A stretch of DNA of 64,000 nt from Brevibacillus sp. (GTDB taxonomy: Bacteria; Bacillota; Bacilli; Brevibacillales; Brevibacillaceae): NCBI GenBank assembly GCA_017656235.1, contig JACDOF010000002.1:62001-126000 (forward strand). Reading direction: 5' to 3'. A program made the translations under genes and the position numbers. Position 1 is the stretch's first letter; each line of letters starts with the position of its first letter. Positions 16,837 through 25,979 of this stretch are shown here, piece after piece. The notes beneath the pieces were generated by a model. It was not told the origin of the DNA. It searched no databases and saw only the letters and a program-made list of their open reading frames with translations.

Positions 16837-17820
16837 TTATCCACCTACTCCCTTCACGAAATTCGGTTTGTGATCCAGGTTGTGCAGAGCCCGGATAAAA
16901 CGAATCGTCTTCGTTTTGGCGCGCATCACCAGTGAATGGGTTTCAGCCAGACTGTCACCGAGGTAACGTACTCCTTGCAGCAGTTCGCCATCTGATACCC
17001 CTGTTGCCGCAAAGATGGCGTCGTCTCCACGAACCAGATCGGACAACATCAAAACCTGGTCTGGATCGGCGATCCCCATCTTTATGCAGCGCTGTCGTTC
17101 GTTCTCATTCTGTGGCTTGAGCTGGGCCTGCATGTCTCCGCCCAAACACTTGATGGCAGCGGCACTGATCACCCCTTCGGGAGCCCCTCCAATACCGATA
17201 AACAGATCGATTCCCGTGTTTGGCATACAGGCGGCGATGGCTGCGCCTACATCACCATCGCCAAACAACTTGACGCGGGCCCCCTTTTCCCGCACAGCTT
17301 CAATCAACTGCTGGTGTCTGTCGCGCTCCTGGATGATGACGGTTACGTCCTGAATTCGTTTGCGGTTGGCCTCCGCCACCACTTCAATCATCTGTTCTAT
17401 CGGATCGTGCAGATGGATTTTTCCTGCCGCACGGGGTCCGACAGCCATCTTTAACATGTACATGTCAGGTGCGTGCAGCAGATTGCCGCGGTCGCTGATC
17501 GCAACCACCGACATCGCGTTGGCATGCCCTTTGGCGACAATCGTCGTCCCCTCCAGCGGATCGACGGCAACATCCACTTCCGGTCCGATTCCTTCCGCGC
17601 TGCCCAGCTTTTCTCCGATGTACAGCATGGGGGCTTCATCCAGTTCTCCTTCGCCGATTACCACCGTACCACGCATGTTTATCGTGTCAAACATCATCCG
17701 CATTGCATTGGTCGCGGCCTCGTCCGCTTCATGTTTTTTGCCTCGTCCCAGCCACTGAGCCGATGCGAGTGCGGCCATTTCCGTGACCCGGACCACTTCC
17801 AACGCCAATTCCCTGTCCAT
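16837..17820 (-). CDS. glpX: Class II fructose-1,6-bisphosphatase GlpX
   Basis: A 327-residue enzyme that hydrolyses fructose 1,6-bisphosphate in gluconeogenesis. Lithium-sensitive phosphatase motifs are present: [11 protein letters not shown], then [16 protein letters not shown], then [14 protein letters not shown]. Length fits GlpX. ATG 17820 is chosen because GGAGGAGGAAAAG precedes it; an ATG 15 bases upstream lies inside that site. It is the first gene of a two-gene operon with the DUF3055-like gene. Confidence 0.95.
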   Translation of the reverse strand: MDRELALEVVRVTEMAALASAQWLGRGKKHEADEAATNAMRMMFDTINMRGTVVIGEGELDEAPMLYIGEKLGSAEGIGPEVDVAVDPLEGTTIVAKGHANAMSVVAISDRGNLLHAPDMYMLKMAVGPRAAGKIHLHDPIEQMIEVVAEANRKRIQDVTVIIQERDRHQQLIEAVREKGARVKLFGDGDVGAAIAACMPNTGIDLFIGIGGAPEGVISAAAIKCLGGDMQAQLKPQNENERQRCIKMGIADPDQVLMLSDLVRGDDAIFAATGVSDGELLQGVRYLGDSLAETHSLVMRAKTKTIRFIRALHNLDHKPNFVKGVGG

Positions 17821-18015
17821 CTTTTCCTCCTCCATGCTGCGTTTGATACGTTTTCAACCTCTCATATTGTAGCATAATTGGCTGCTTTTCATATTCATGT
17901 TGCTTGAATCCATTCATTTTACTACTATAGCAGTAGCTGCTGGAAACAATTCTTTCATCTCTCCGCGTGTCAAAAGCTCAGATTGACAGTGTACTGATCA
18001 AGAGGAGGGGCTCAC

Positions 18016-19338
18016 GTGTATCTGAAGACACAAAAAGGCTGGGACAAACTGAAGATGCTGCTTCAACTGCTTTACCCATCCCGCGCACTCCGGTTGTTTC
18101 CCCCTCACTTTTTGCTGCGAGACATCGTGATGGAGCAATTGGAAAGCTGCCGCAAGTCCAACCATCGCTGTGCGTTGCTGCTGTTTGACGTAAGACACTA
18201 TGGAGAAGTGAAAGCCCTGTATCCTGCTCATGTCATTCTCCAGTTGGATGAGACGATTATGGAGGTGTTTTCTGAGACCGTTCGGAAATTCATCGCGGAT
18301 GAACACCTTCTTGTCGTTCAGCGCTTTTTTGCGGATGATTACGTCATCTTGCTGCAGGAGAAAAACGGGCATTTTGACTCGTACCGGCTGCAGCAGTGGA
18401 CTGACTTGATCCGACGGGAGGCGGAAAAGGAGCTGCAAAGGCGTACGGCTGCTTTTCTGGACATCCCCATTACGTTCCGCACGGCTTATACGTGGCTTGA
18501 CGACAAACTGGACGAGCCGCATGAAGCGCTGCAGCGGGCACTGCGTGACGTTCAGGTCCAGTTGAGGCAGTCTCTTCCGGCAAATCTGGGCAACTATCGG
18601 GCTGAGATCCAGCGCATTATTGAGGAAGAAACCATACACGTGCTGGCCCAGCCGATTATCTCACTCTCAACCAAAGAGGTGGAGGGGTGGGAGATTTTGA
18701 CACGCGGACCGCAGGACACCCCGCTTGCACAACCGCAGCAGCTGTTTCACTTTGCGCATCAGGCAGAACTGCTGATCCCTCTTGAACTGCTCGTACTGCA
18801 AAAAGCGCTGCTGGAAGTGGAAAGAAAGCAAAACAAGCAGCCCATTTTCATCAATATGACCGTGCACAGCCTGGGCAGCCGCCAATTCTATCAGCAGGCG
18901 ATGCGGTTGATGAGCCGTTTTTCTTCGATTTCACCTGCACAGATCGTATTTGAGATAACCGAGCGACATGCGATCGAAGACTATCCTTCATTTGTACAGG
19001 CATTGTCCGCTTTTCGTCGGGCGGGCTTCAGGTTTGCCGTCGATGACACAGGGGCCGGATATGCTAGCTTGTACATGATTTCCCAACTTATGCCGGAGTT
19101 TATCAAAATCGATCGCTCGATCATTCAGGGGATTGATCAGCATGATAGCAAGGATTGGGTATTGCAGGCCCTTTTGTTGATGGCAGAGCGCATTGGCAGC
19201 AATGTCGTCGCCGAAGGGATCGAGACGGAGGCGGAAGCAGCCGTCCTGATGAAAAAGAATGTGACATATGGGCAAGGGTTTTTGTTTGCCAGGCCGCAGC
19301 TGCCCTTTCAAGCGGTTCACCCCATCCGGACCGGTTAA
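18016..19338 (+). CDS. EAL-domain cyclic-di-GMP phosphodiesterase with degenerate GGDEF-like N-terminus
   Basis: A 440-residue cytoplasmic protein. Residues about 1-190 have a GGDEF-like fold pattern without the GGDEF motif (FFADDYVILLQ at that position). Residues about 195-435 are an EAL domain with all expected metal and catalytic residues: EIL in GWEILTRG, Asn in FINMTVHS, FEITER, VDDTGAGYAS, FIKIDRSI and EGIET, plus YGQGF. It is therefore probably an active phosphodiesterase. GTG 18016 follows AGAGGAGGGG. No membrane or sensory segment is seen. Confidence 0.9.
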   Translation: MYLKTQKGWDKLKMLLQLLYPSRALRLFPPHFLLRDIVMEQLESCRKSNHRCALLLFDVRHYGEVKALYPAHVILQLDETIMEVFSETVRKFIADEHLLVVQRFFADDYVILLQEKNGHFDSYRLQQWTDLIRREAEKELQRRTAAFLDIPITFRTAYTWLDDKLDEPHEALQRALRDVQVQLRQSLPANLGNYRAEIQRIIEEETIHVLAQPIISLSTKEVEGWEILTRGPQDTPLAQPQQLFHFAHQAELLIPLELLVLQKALLEVERKQNKQPIFINMTVHSLGSRQFYQQAMRLMSRFSSISPAQIVFEITERHAIEDYPSFVQALSAFRRAGFRFAVDDTGAGYASLYMISQLMPEFIKIDRSIIQGIDQHDSKDWVLQALLLMAERIGSNVVAEGIETEAEAAVLMKKNVTYGQGFLFARPQLPFQAVHPIRTG

Positions 19339-19380
19339 AAATTGGGGCGATTGAAAACTCTGCGGACATCTTCTGCACCT

Positions 19381-19408
19381 GCTTCCCTGGTGATAGGGAA
19401 GCTTTTTC
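19381..19408 (+). terminator. Rho-independent terminator
   Basis: GCTTCCCT (19381-19388) pairs with AGGGAAGC (19395-19402), followed by TTTTTC. It ends the EAL gene. Confidence 0.9.
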
Positions 19409-19495
19409 GTTTGGCGGGAAAGAGAGTTCAGCTTGCTTACGGATGGGACGGGCTATCTGTTATACTTGAACTGGTAACAGAAATGGGGTGAAGGT

Positions 19496-19615
19496 GTGGA
19501 TCGGGAGAATCTTGTTCATGGTGAACTGGTGCTGATTGTATTGATCCTTACGTTTGTCGGGACAATCCTCTACGCCAAGTGGGCGTCAAGAAAGAAGAAA
19601 CACGAGAGAAAATAA
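19496..19615 (+). CDS. Small single-pass membrane protein (39 aa)
   Basis: Starts with GTG after GGGGTGAAG. It encodes MDRENLVHGEL, one hydrophobic helix (VLIVLILTFVGTILYA), then a strongly basic tail (KWASRKKKHERK). This fits a small N-out/C-in membrane protein. It sits 21 bases before yutE and may share its transcript. No family was recognised. Confidence 0.55.
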   Translation: MDRENLVHGELVLIVLILTFVGTILYAKWASRKKKHERK

Positions 19616-19636
19616 TAACAAGCAGGTGAGCGGTTG

Positions 19637-20071
19637 ATGTACAATGTCAATACGGAACGGGTCGAAATCGTGCTGCGGCACATGGACAGCAGGCTGGACC
19701 AGCTTCGTCAGCTGACGGCCCGCCAGGACGCAGACATTCTGGATGATCAGCTTGCGGTTGCTGCCATGGAGAGAGCGCTGCACATTCTGATTGAGGCGAT
19801 TGTGGATGTGGGGAATGCCTTGATAGACGGTTTTATCATGCGCGACCCCGGAAGTTATACCGACGTTGTGGAAATATTGCGCGACGAGCGGGTGATTGAC
19901 GATGAATCGGCTGCCGTGCTTACGGCCGTAGTAACTTTTCGCAAAGCACTGATCAACGATTATACTGACGTACCGCATCAACAGATGATCAATCTGGTGC
20001 GAACCTCGCTTGAGACAATCGAAAGGTTTGCACCGGCTGTTCGCCGTTATATTGAACAGGAGTTGTTCTGA
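19637..20071 (+). CDS. yutE: YutE, DUF86/HepT-like protein
   Basis: A 144-residue all-helical protein of the DUF86/UPF0331 family (MYNVNTERVEIVLRHMD, ALHILIEAIVDVGNALID). HepT-type members are RNases of MNT/HepT toxin-antitoxin pairs with an RX4-6H motif. No MNT nucleotidyltransferase gene is adjacent, so this looks like the housekeeping YutE of Bacillales rather than a toxin. AGGTGAG precedes ATG 19637. Confidence 0.85.
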   Translation: MYNVNTERVEIVLRHMDSRLDQLRQLTARQDADILDDQLAVAAMERALHILIEAIVDVGNALIDGFIMRDPGSYTDVVEILRDERVIDDESAAVLTAVVTFRKALINDYTDVPHQQMINLVRTSLETIERFAPAVRRYIEQELF

Positions 20072-20145
20072 GGTGGAGATCGCCCGCCCTCACGCGACCA
20101 GTGCCAGTTCACCCTGCCTTTCATGGGCAGAAAAACAGATTTTAT

Positions 20146-20194
20146 AAACAAAAGTCTATCTTTTGTTTACTAAAGGGTCATGTTGGGATAAAAT
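20146..20194 (+). promoter_or_regulatory. Promoter with overlapping palindrome upstream of the SufR-like gene
   Basis: AAACAAAAG (20146-20154) and CTTTTGTTT (20160-20168) form a perfect dyad with a 5-base loop. It overlaps a possible -35 (TTTACT, 20166-20171), which is followed by 17 bases and TAAAAT (20189-20194). The arrangement suits an autoregulatory operator. A weak terminator for yutE is the alternative, but no T run follows. Confidence 0.5.
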
Positions 20195-20220
20195 AATACC
20201 TAGAAGGGTGGTGATCTGTC

Positions 20221-20853
20221 GTGAATGCCGAGAAAACGTCCACTCGCAATCAAATCCTGCACATGTTAAAAACGAAGGGACCACTCCCTGTCAGCGATAT
20301 GGCGATCGAACTGGGCATTACCGAGATGGCAGTCCGCCGTCATTTAAATACGCTTGAACGGGACAACCTGATCAAGTCGTCTCTGGTGCGCCAGGCGATG
20401 GGACGACCGACCAATGTGTACTCACTCTCTGCGGAAGCGGATGAATTGTTTCCACGCAACTACCACGACCTGACGCTCGACTTCCTGCACGATCTGCAGG
20501 AGGTGGAGGGACCCGAAAAGGTGGAGCAGCTTTTCCGCCGCCGTGAGGACCGGTTGGAGCAGAAGTACCGTGTCCACGTAACAGGTGATTTGAAGCAGCG
20601 GGTTGCTGCGCTGGCGGAACTGCAGAACCAAAAGGGCTACATGGTGGAATGGGAACATGACGAGAAGAACAATACCTACTATCTGAAAGAATACAACTGT
20701 CCGATCTCTCAGGTGGCTCAACAGTTTCTCCATGCCTGCAACTGTGAACTCTCACTCTTTCGCCGCGTCCTTGACGCCGAAGTAGAGCAGACTTCCTGCA
20801 TGGCCAAAGGTGGAGAAAACTGTGTCTACCGGATCAGGGAGAAATCGGGCTGA
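20221..20853 (+). CDS. SufR-like winged-helix regulator with Fe-S-type cysteines
   Basis: A 210-residue protein. Residues about 5-70 are a winged helix (NQILHMLKTKGPLPVSDMA, ITEMAVRRHLNTLERDNLI, wing GRPTNVYSL). The C-terminal domain has Cys in EYNCPIS, HACNCELS, TSCMAKG and GENCVYRI, spacing like the [4Fe-4S]-binding SufR family. It probably senses iron-sulfur status. Fe-S-related genes yutI (NifU-like) and yutM (A-type carrier) are in the same region, but whether it controls them is unknown. GTG 20221 follows AAGGGTGG. A terminator follows. Confidence 0.82.
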   Translation: MNAEKTSTRNQILHMLKTKGPLPVSDMAIELGITEMAVRRHLNTLERDNLIKSSLVRQAMGRPTNVYSLSAEADELFPRNYHDLTLDFLHDLQEVEGPEKVEQLFRRREDRLEQKYRVHVTGDLKQRVAALAELQNQKGYMVEWEHDEKNNTYYLKEYNCPISQVAQQFLHACNCELSLFRRVLDAEVEQTSCMAKGGENCVYRIREKSG

Positions 20854-20884
20854 TTGTCTCCAGGTTTGGACGATGATCACGATT

Positions 20885-20911
20885 CCACTCGTTACGAGTG
20901 GTTTTTCTTTT
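20885..20911 (+). terminator. Rho-independent terminator
   Basis: CCACTCG (20885-20891) pairs with CGAGTGG (20895-20901), followed by TTTTTCTTTTT. It ends the SufR-like gene. Confidence 0.9.
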
Positions 20912-20939
20912 TCGACAGAAGAAGTATAGAGGTGGTTCG

Positions 20940-21716
20940 ATGAAAGACTATGAGGCATATCTGCTTGATCTGGACGGCACCATCTACCGCGGCAGCCGCG
21001 TCATCCCGGAGGCTGTCCGCTTTGTCCAGGCACTGCGGCAGGAACAGATCCCTTTTCTCTATCTGACCAACAACTCTTCTGCCACGCCGCAGGAGGTGGC
21101 GGCAAGGCTGACCGGTATGGGCTTGCCCACGGAAGCGAATGAGGTGTGTACCTCCAGCATGGCTGCGGCCGCGTTTTTACAGCAGCAGCTGCCGCCTGGC
21201 AGCTCGCTGTATGTGATTGGGGAGGACGGCTTGTGCGCCGCACTGACGGCAGCGGGTTTCGTTCTGGATCCCAAGGAGCCGCAGGCAGTGGTGATTGGCA
21301 TTGATCGCGCCTTTACCTATGAAAAGCTGAAAGTGGCTTCTCAGGCGATCCGCAGCGGAGCCCTGTTTGTAGCGACCAATGCCGATGCCGCACTGCCCTG
21401 CGAAAATGGCCTTCTTCCCGGAAACGGTGCGTTGGTTGCCGCAGTCCGTACGGCGTCCGGGTGTGAACCAATTGTAATCGGTAAACCGCACAAGTGGATT
21501 GTCGATTACGCGCTGAAACGGTTGGGAACCAGCAGCGCACAGACACTTATTGTCGGCGATAACCTGAATACGGACATCGAGGCCGGCCACAACAGCGGCA
21601 TGGACAGCCTGCTTGTTCTGACCGGGTATGCCACTGCCGCCGATGCAAGGCAGGCCGCCATCAAGCCAACCTATGTCGCCCCCGATTTGTGGAGTTGGTG
21701 GACAGGGCGGCGTTGA
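20940..21716 (+). CDS. yutF: HAD-IIA family phosphatase YutF (NagD-like)
   Basis: A 258-residue HAD phosphatase. Motif I is YLLDLDGTIYRG, motif II FLYLTNNSS, motif III Lys in VIGKPHKWI, and motif IV VGDNLNTDIEAG. The C2 cap between motifs II and III is typical of HAD-IIA (NagD, 4-nitrophenylphosphatase, nucleotide phosphatases). The natural substrate is not evident. AGAGGTGG precedes ATG 20940. It is convergent with yutG, with only 7 bases between the stops. Confidence 0.93.
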   Translation: MKDYEAYLLDLDGTIYRGSRVIPEAVRFVQALRQEQIPFLYLTNNSSATPQEVAARLTGMGLPTEANEVCTSSMAAAAFLQQQLPPGSSLYVIGEDGLCAALTAAGFVLDPKEPQAVVIGIDRAFTYEKLKVASQAIRSGALFVATNADAALPCENGLLPGNGALVAAVRTASGCEPIVIGKPHKWIVDYALKRLGTSSAQTLIVGDNLNTDIEAGHNSGMDSLLVLTGYATAADARQAAIKPTYVAPDLWSWWTGRR

Positions 21717-21723
21717 GCGGGGA

Positions 21724-22269
21724 TTATTTAACGGTTTGGTTAAATGCCTGTTTCATCTTCATTCGCTCTTCCTGTTGGCGCTGCTGACGATGGGCGATCC
21801 GGCTGGATGCTGCTGCGGCTATCGCGCCAACCAAATCGTCCAAAAAGGTGTGCACACCGTTCTTTTTGTCGTTAAGCTTTTTCAAGATGCCGTATTTGAT
21901 TTTGTCCAGGTAGCCGTAGTTGGTAAAGCCGATACTTCCGTAAATGTTGACGATGGCCAGCGACATCACTTCGTCTAGGCCGTACAACGACTCATCTTCT
22001 TCCACCATTTCCTGGAGAGGGGAGAGAAGCTGCTTTTGTTCGGCCAGCATGTCCAGTTGAATGCCGGTCAAAAGGGCGTTCTGCACCTCCCGTTTTCCCA
22101 GTACGGCTCGTACTGCCTCCAGGCAGGTCTGCAAGCTCAGTCCGGCAATATAATCCTTTTGCAAAAACATCACCAGGTCTGCGATATCTTCCAGACGTAC
22201 TCCGCGCTGTTCCAAAAGGTGAACGGCCGTGCGGTATGCTTCGCTGCCATCAATGGCGAGGTTGTCCAT
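21724..22269 (-). CDS. yutG: YutG, phosphatidylglycerophosphatase A-family protein
   Basis: A 181-residue protein related to PgpA and Listeria LtrC. The conserved C-terminal part includes VNIYGSIGFTNYGYLDKIKYG, then FLDDLVGAIAAAASS, with the acidic DD pair expected for the PgpA active site. Unlike E. coli PgpA it is short and barely hydrophobic, as in Bacillales YutG. GGAGGGAG precedes ATG 22269. It is divergent from yutH. Confidence 0.85.
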   Translation of the reverse strand: MDNLAIDGSEAYRTAVHLLEQRGVRLEDIADLVMFLQKDYIAGLSLQTCLEAVRAVLGKREVQNALLTGIQLDMLAEQKQLLSPLQEMVEEDESLYGLDEVMSLAIVNIYGSIGFTNYGYLDKIKYGILKKLNDKKNGVHTFLDDLVGAIAAAASSRIAHRQQRQQEERMKMKQAFNQTVK

Positions 22270-22427
22270 GGATACTTGCTCCCTCCTTTGACAACTACAA
22301 CGTCTAGTATCTGCCGAAAAAATACACCTATCCCCAGGAGGGGAATCGGCCGGGAATAGGCACCTATCACGCTGCTGTATCATACAATACCTCAGCACGT
22401 GCAGGTGGTTGAAGGGAGGAAAGAAGC

Positions 22428-23513
22428 ATGGAGCGCGTACGGACAATCCTGCAGGAAGCTTACGGGTTTTCCATCCACAGCCAGCGGGAGAGGGGAGCGG
22501 CCACCGTTTTGGAGACGGATCGTGGTCTTTTCTATCTCTACTCATGCCCCACAGCCTGCCGGCAGAAAAAACGGTTGATTGACCGTGTCCATCATCTGTT
22601 GGAGGAAAACAGCAAACTCCGTCCCCTGACGTTTTCCGAGACGATGCTTGGCAAGCGGCTTGTGCAGGACGGAGCTGAACTGTACTATGTTCAACCTGGA
22701 GTGAGGGAAGCTGTTCCCGACAACCTTCCCTTTGCAACAGGGCAGGCACTTGCCGAATTTCATCAGGCCACGGCAACACTAAAAGGAGATCCGCTGTATA
22801 TGCCGTTTCGTACGTTGGGAGCCTGGCCTTCCATGTGGCGGAAACGGCTGCGCCGCTATGAGTCGTACCGGGATCAACTGGAAGCGGTGGAGAGGGAGAT
22901 CACGCCGATTGATGAGCATTTGCTGACGAGTTACACGTATGTCCATCATCTAGGTGATACAGCGATTCAATACCTGAAAGATACGGGATACCAAAAAGTC
23001 GTAAAAGAAACGGCGAAATGCGGCAAGGTGACCTACCAAAATTTTGATCATGGGTTTATTCTGTTCACTGAGGATGGTTCACGCTACGTTTCCGGTCAGT
23101 ACGCCTGGGCACTTGACATGCGCAGCCGCGACATCGGACAGTGGCTGAAAGCGGATATCCGGGCCAATGGCTGGGACCCGAAGCGAGTCCGAGCGTTTTT
23201 ACAGGGGTACAACCGTGTTGCTCCCTTGATAGAAGCGGAGTACAGTGTGATTTACGCACTGCTTCTGTTCCCCGGGCGTTTTTTGCGGTATGCGGAGTTG
23301 TATGACCGCCTGACTCCTGAGGTACGGGCAGAGTTGGACGGCTCGCACTGGCAGGAACTGCTGGATCAGGAACTGCTTGTGATGGGAGAGGCGGCGTGCC
23401 AATATCCTGAGCTGGTCAAAGAGGATTTCGGGGTCCCGGTTCAGCCCGTTCCGTGGTCATGGCCGGGGAAAGCGGCCGTCTCACGTGCGGCTGCAGCAGG
23501 AAAGCGGGTCTGA
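22428..23513 (+). CDS. yutH: YutH, CotS-like spore coat protein
   Basis: A 361-residue protein with a degenerate aminoglycoside-phosphotransferase-like fold, as in the CotS/YutH family of coat-associated proteins. An N-lobe-like part (VLETDRGLFYLYSC) is followed by CHxTxNF-like sequence (YQNFDHGFILF) and YAWALDMRSRDIGQWLK in place of the catalytic loop and metal site. AGGGAGGAAAGAAGC precedes the ATG. Activity as a kinase is doubtful. Confidence 0.85.
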   Translation: MERVRTILQEAYGFSIHSQRERGAATVLETDRGLFYLYSCPTACRQKKRLIDRVHHLLEENSKLRPLTFSETMLGKRLVQDGAELYYVQPGVREAVPDNLPFATGQALAEFHQATATLKGDPLYMPFRTLGAWPSMWRKRLRRYESYRDQLEAVEREITPIDEHLLTSYTYVHHLGDTAIQYLKDTGYQKVVKETAKCGKVTYQNFDHGFILFTEDGSRYVSGQYAWALDMRSRDIGQWLKADIRANGWDPKRVRAFLQGYNRVAPLIEAEYSVIYALLLFPGRFLRYAELYDRLTPEVRAELDGSHWQELLDQELLVMGEAACQYPELVKEDFGVPVQPVPWSWPGKAAVSRAAAAGKRV

Positions 23514-23545
23514 ATCATGCAGGGAAGGGAGTAAAGTCTTTCGAG

Positions 23546-24520
23546 ATGAGTACGGTATTGTTCATCGCGGCTGTCGTGATCGTACTGGCCGTCGGGGTTG
23601 TAACAGGGATTGCGCTGACGGTCGGGTGGAGGTTGACACATCCCCCTCGCAAACCGATCAGCATGCAGCTAGAAGATTTTGGCATTCTTCATTATCAGAC
23701 AGTGCTGTTTCCCAGCCGGGACCAGGACGTCCTGCTGACAGGCTGGTACATCAGCGCTGAGGAAAATCACGCGGCCAGCAACGGGTACACCATCATCTTT
23801 GCTCACGGATATGGACAAAACAGATTGGAACCGCATTTGCCGGCACCATCCCTGGCCAAGCGGATGCTGATGGCCGGGTATGACATTCTGATGTTTGACT
23901 TTCGCAATTCCGGATTGTCGGAGGGGAGCCTGACAACAGTCGGCCTGCATGAACAACGGGATTTGCTGGCAGCGATTGATTACGTGCAGCAGCACCATGC
24001 CGGGCAGCAGATCGTCCTGATCGGCTTTTCGATGGGAGCGGCCACTTCGCTTTTGGTGGCGGGCAAGGATCACCGGGTTCGTGCCGTCATTGCTGACTCG
24101 CCGTTTTACTCGCTGTGGGATTATTTGAAGGAAAATCTGCCCCATTGGACCGGGCTTCCACGTATCCCGTTTACAGCGATCATTCTGACCTTGATGCCGC
24201 TGGTGCTCAGGGCCAACCCCCGCAACGTGCAGCCGTACCGTGCGATGAAGTGGCTGGCTCCGCGCCCCGTCCTGCTGATTCATGGAACGGGTGACGAGAC
24301 GGTGCCTTGTGAGAACAGTCGTCGCTTGCTGGAGGCTGCCGATCACCCCGATGCCGAATTATGGCTGGTTCCCGGAACGGGTCATGTCCGCAGCTTTACG
24401 GCTTTCCCTGAAGAGTATTCCCGGAGAGTTCTTTCTTTTTTGGCTGAGAAACTGCCCGACCATCCCGGGCAGCGGGAGGAAGTCGGTGCAGATAGAAGAA
24501 AAGCCCCTTCTTCGCAATAG
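23546..24520 (+). CDS. Membrane-anchored alpha/beta hydrolase
   Basis: A 324-residue protein with an N-terminal membrane anchor (residues about 4-28) and an alpha/beta-hydrolase domain. Nucleophile elbow is IGFSMGAATS; the acid is in HGTGDETVP and the His in VPGTGHVRS. The oxyanion region is FAHGYGQNR. Such proteins are esterases or peptidases of unknown substrate. It starts 32 bases after yutH and may be co-transcribed. The ribosome binding site for ATG 23546 (GGAAGGGAG) is rather distant, so the start is slightly uncertain. Confidence 0.85.
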   Translation: MSTVLFIAAVVIVLAVGVVTGIALTVGWRLTHPPRKPISMQLEDFGILHYQTVLFPSRDQDVLLTGWYISAEENHAASNGYTIIFAHGYGQNRLEPHLPAPSLAKRMLMAGYDILMFDFRNSGLSEGSLTTVGLHEQRDLLAAIDYVQQHHAGQQIVLIGFSMGAATSLLVAGKDHRVRAVIADSPFYSLWDYLKENLPHWTGLPRIPFTAIILTLMPLVLRANPRNVQPYRAMKWLAPRPVLLIHGTGDETVPCENSRRLLEAADHPDAELWLVPGTGHVRSFTAFPEEYSRRVLSFLAEKLPDHPGQREEVGADRRKAPSSQ

Positions 24521-24535
24521 GAAAAAGGGGTTTTA
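24499..24535. terminator. Bidirectional terminator
   Basis: AAAAGCCCCTT and AAGGGGTTTT pair across a 12-base loop, between the convergent hydrolase and yutI genes. Confidence 0.85.
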
Positions 24536-24553
24536 ACACATACTGAAGATGAC

Positions 24554-24781
24554 TTAAAATACCTGCTGCACTTCTTTGATACCGGGTACTTCTTCAAACA
24601 GAGCGCGTTCGATACCCGCTTTCAAGGTGATGGTGGAGGAAGGGCAGCTTCCGCATGCACCCATCAGACGGAGTTTGACAACGCCGTCTTCCACGTCCAC
24701 CAATTCCACGTCACCTCCGTCGCGCTGCAGGAACGGACGAAGTTTATCGAGAACTTCTTCCACTTGTTCCACGATCGTCAT
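24554..24781 (-). CDS. yutI: NifU-like iron-sulfur scaffold YutI
   Basis: A 75-residue NifU C-terminal-domain protein. The core is [20 protein letters not shown], followed by [14 protein letters not shown] with the CxxC cluster-binding pair. It carries or transfers [4Fe-4S] clusters to target enzymes such as LipA or aconitase. AGGAGTGA precedes ATG 24781. It is divergent from mccA. Confidence 0.95.
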   Translation of the reverse strand: MTIVEQVEEVLDKLRPFLQRDGGDVELVDVEDGVVKLRLMGACGSCPSSTITLKAGIERALFEEVPGIKEVQQVF

Positions 24782-25053
24782 GCACAATCACTCCTTTTGT
24801 ATGGATTTCCCCTGCAACCAGCTTGCCAGTGGCGGACAAGGGACGAGCTTTCTTTGGATGGGATGGAGATAGCTCCTTTCTTGCTTTATTATACTCCTGT
24901 TCAGAGCAGAAATCCATGGATTCGTGCAGTTTGCTCTCCCCGGTGGACAGGCCGAGGCCAATCGTTTACATTAAGGATGGAGTGCAGGCGAACGTATCGT
25001 TCCTTCGATACAGTACCGTGAACCTTTTCATCACAAGAAGCGAGGGATTTTTC

Positions 25054-25977
25054 GTGAACGTATACCGCAATGTAAAAGAACTGGTTGGAAACACGCCGAT
25101 TGTGGAATTGACGCAGTTCCCGCTGCCAGAAGGGGTTCGGCTGTTTGCCAAACTGGAGTTTTACAACCCCGGCGGCAGTGTCAAGGATCGGCTGGGTTTG
25201 GAATTGATCCGCGCTGCCGAGGAAAGCGGAGAACTAAAGCCGGGCGGGACCATTATCGAACCGACGGCCGGTAATACCGGTATTGGCCTGGCGCTGGCCG
25301 CGGTTGGTACCGGGTACCGCGTCATTTTTTGTGTCCCGGAAAAGTTTTCTGAGGAAAAACAGGAATTGATGCGTGCATTGGGAGCGGAAGTGGTCAACAC
25401 GCCAACCGAGCAGGGCATCAAGGGGGCAATCGCCAAGGCAAAGGAACTCGCCGCTTCCATCCCCAATTCCTTTGTGCCGCAGCAGTTTGCCAATCCGGCT
25501 AATCCGCATGCGCACTACAAAACGACCGGACCGGAGATATGGAAGCAGATGGACGGTCAGGTGGACGTATTTGTGGCGGGAGCCGGCTCGGGCGGTACGT
25601 TTATGGGGGTGGCCCGCTACCTGAAAGAGAAAAATCCGGCTGTCAAAACCGTAATCGTGGAGCCGGAGGGCTCGATTCTGAATGGTGGCGAACCGGGTCC
25701 GCACAAGGTAGAAGGGATTGGCATGGAATTTTTGCCGCCTTTCATGGATACGTCGTATTTCAACGCCATTCACACGATAATGGACGTGGAAGCATTCGAC
25801 ATGGTCAAGCAGTTGGCGTCCAGGGAAGGATTGCTGGTGGGCAGCTCTTCCGGTGCAGCGATGGCGGCAGCGCTGCGGGAAGCAGAGCAGGCCAAGCCGG
25901 GAAGTCATATCGTTACCATTTTTCCAGACAGCAGTGAACGTTATCTCAGCAAAAAAATCTACCAGGGAGGAATCTGA
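25054..25977 (+). CDS. mccA: O-acetylserine-dependent cystathionine beta-synthase MccA
   Basis: A 307-residue PLP enzyme of fold type II. PLP lysine lies in YNPGGSVKDRLG; TAGNTGIGLALAA is the CBS/MccA form rather than the TSGNTGI of CysK; phosphate loop is GAGSGGTFMG. With MccB directly downstream, it would make cystathionine from O-acetylserine and homocysteine in reverse transsulfuration. GTG 25054 follows GAGGGATTTTTC. The 272-base leader upstream contains no recognisable S-box or T-box. Confidence 0.9.
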   Translation: MNVYRNVKELVGNTPIVELTQFPLPEGVRLFAKLEFYNPGGSVKDRLGLELIRAAEESGELKPGGTIIEPTAGNTGIGLALAAVGTGYRVIFCVPEKFSEEKQELMRALGAEVVNTPTEQGIKGAIAKAKELAASIPNSFVPQQFANPANPHAHYKTTGPEIWKQMDGQVDVFVAGAGSGGTFMGVARYLKEKNPAVKTVIVEPEGSILNGGEPGPHKVEGIGMEFLPPFMDTSYFNAIHTIMDVEAFDMVKQLASREGLLVGSSSGAAMAAALREAEQAKPGSHIVTIFPDSSERYLSKKIYQGGI

Positions 25978-25979
25978 CC

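Noticed and set aside
19637..20071. MNT/HepT toxin-antitoxin module
   Set aside because: YutE belongs to the HepT-like family, but no nucleotidyltransferase partner gene is present.
24788..25053. S-box or T-box leader of the mccA-mccB operon
   Set aside because: No conserved S-box core, T-box sequence or terminator hairpin is visible in the leader.
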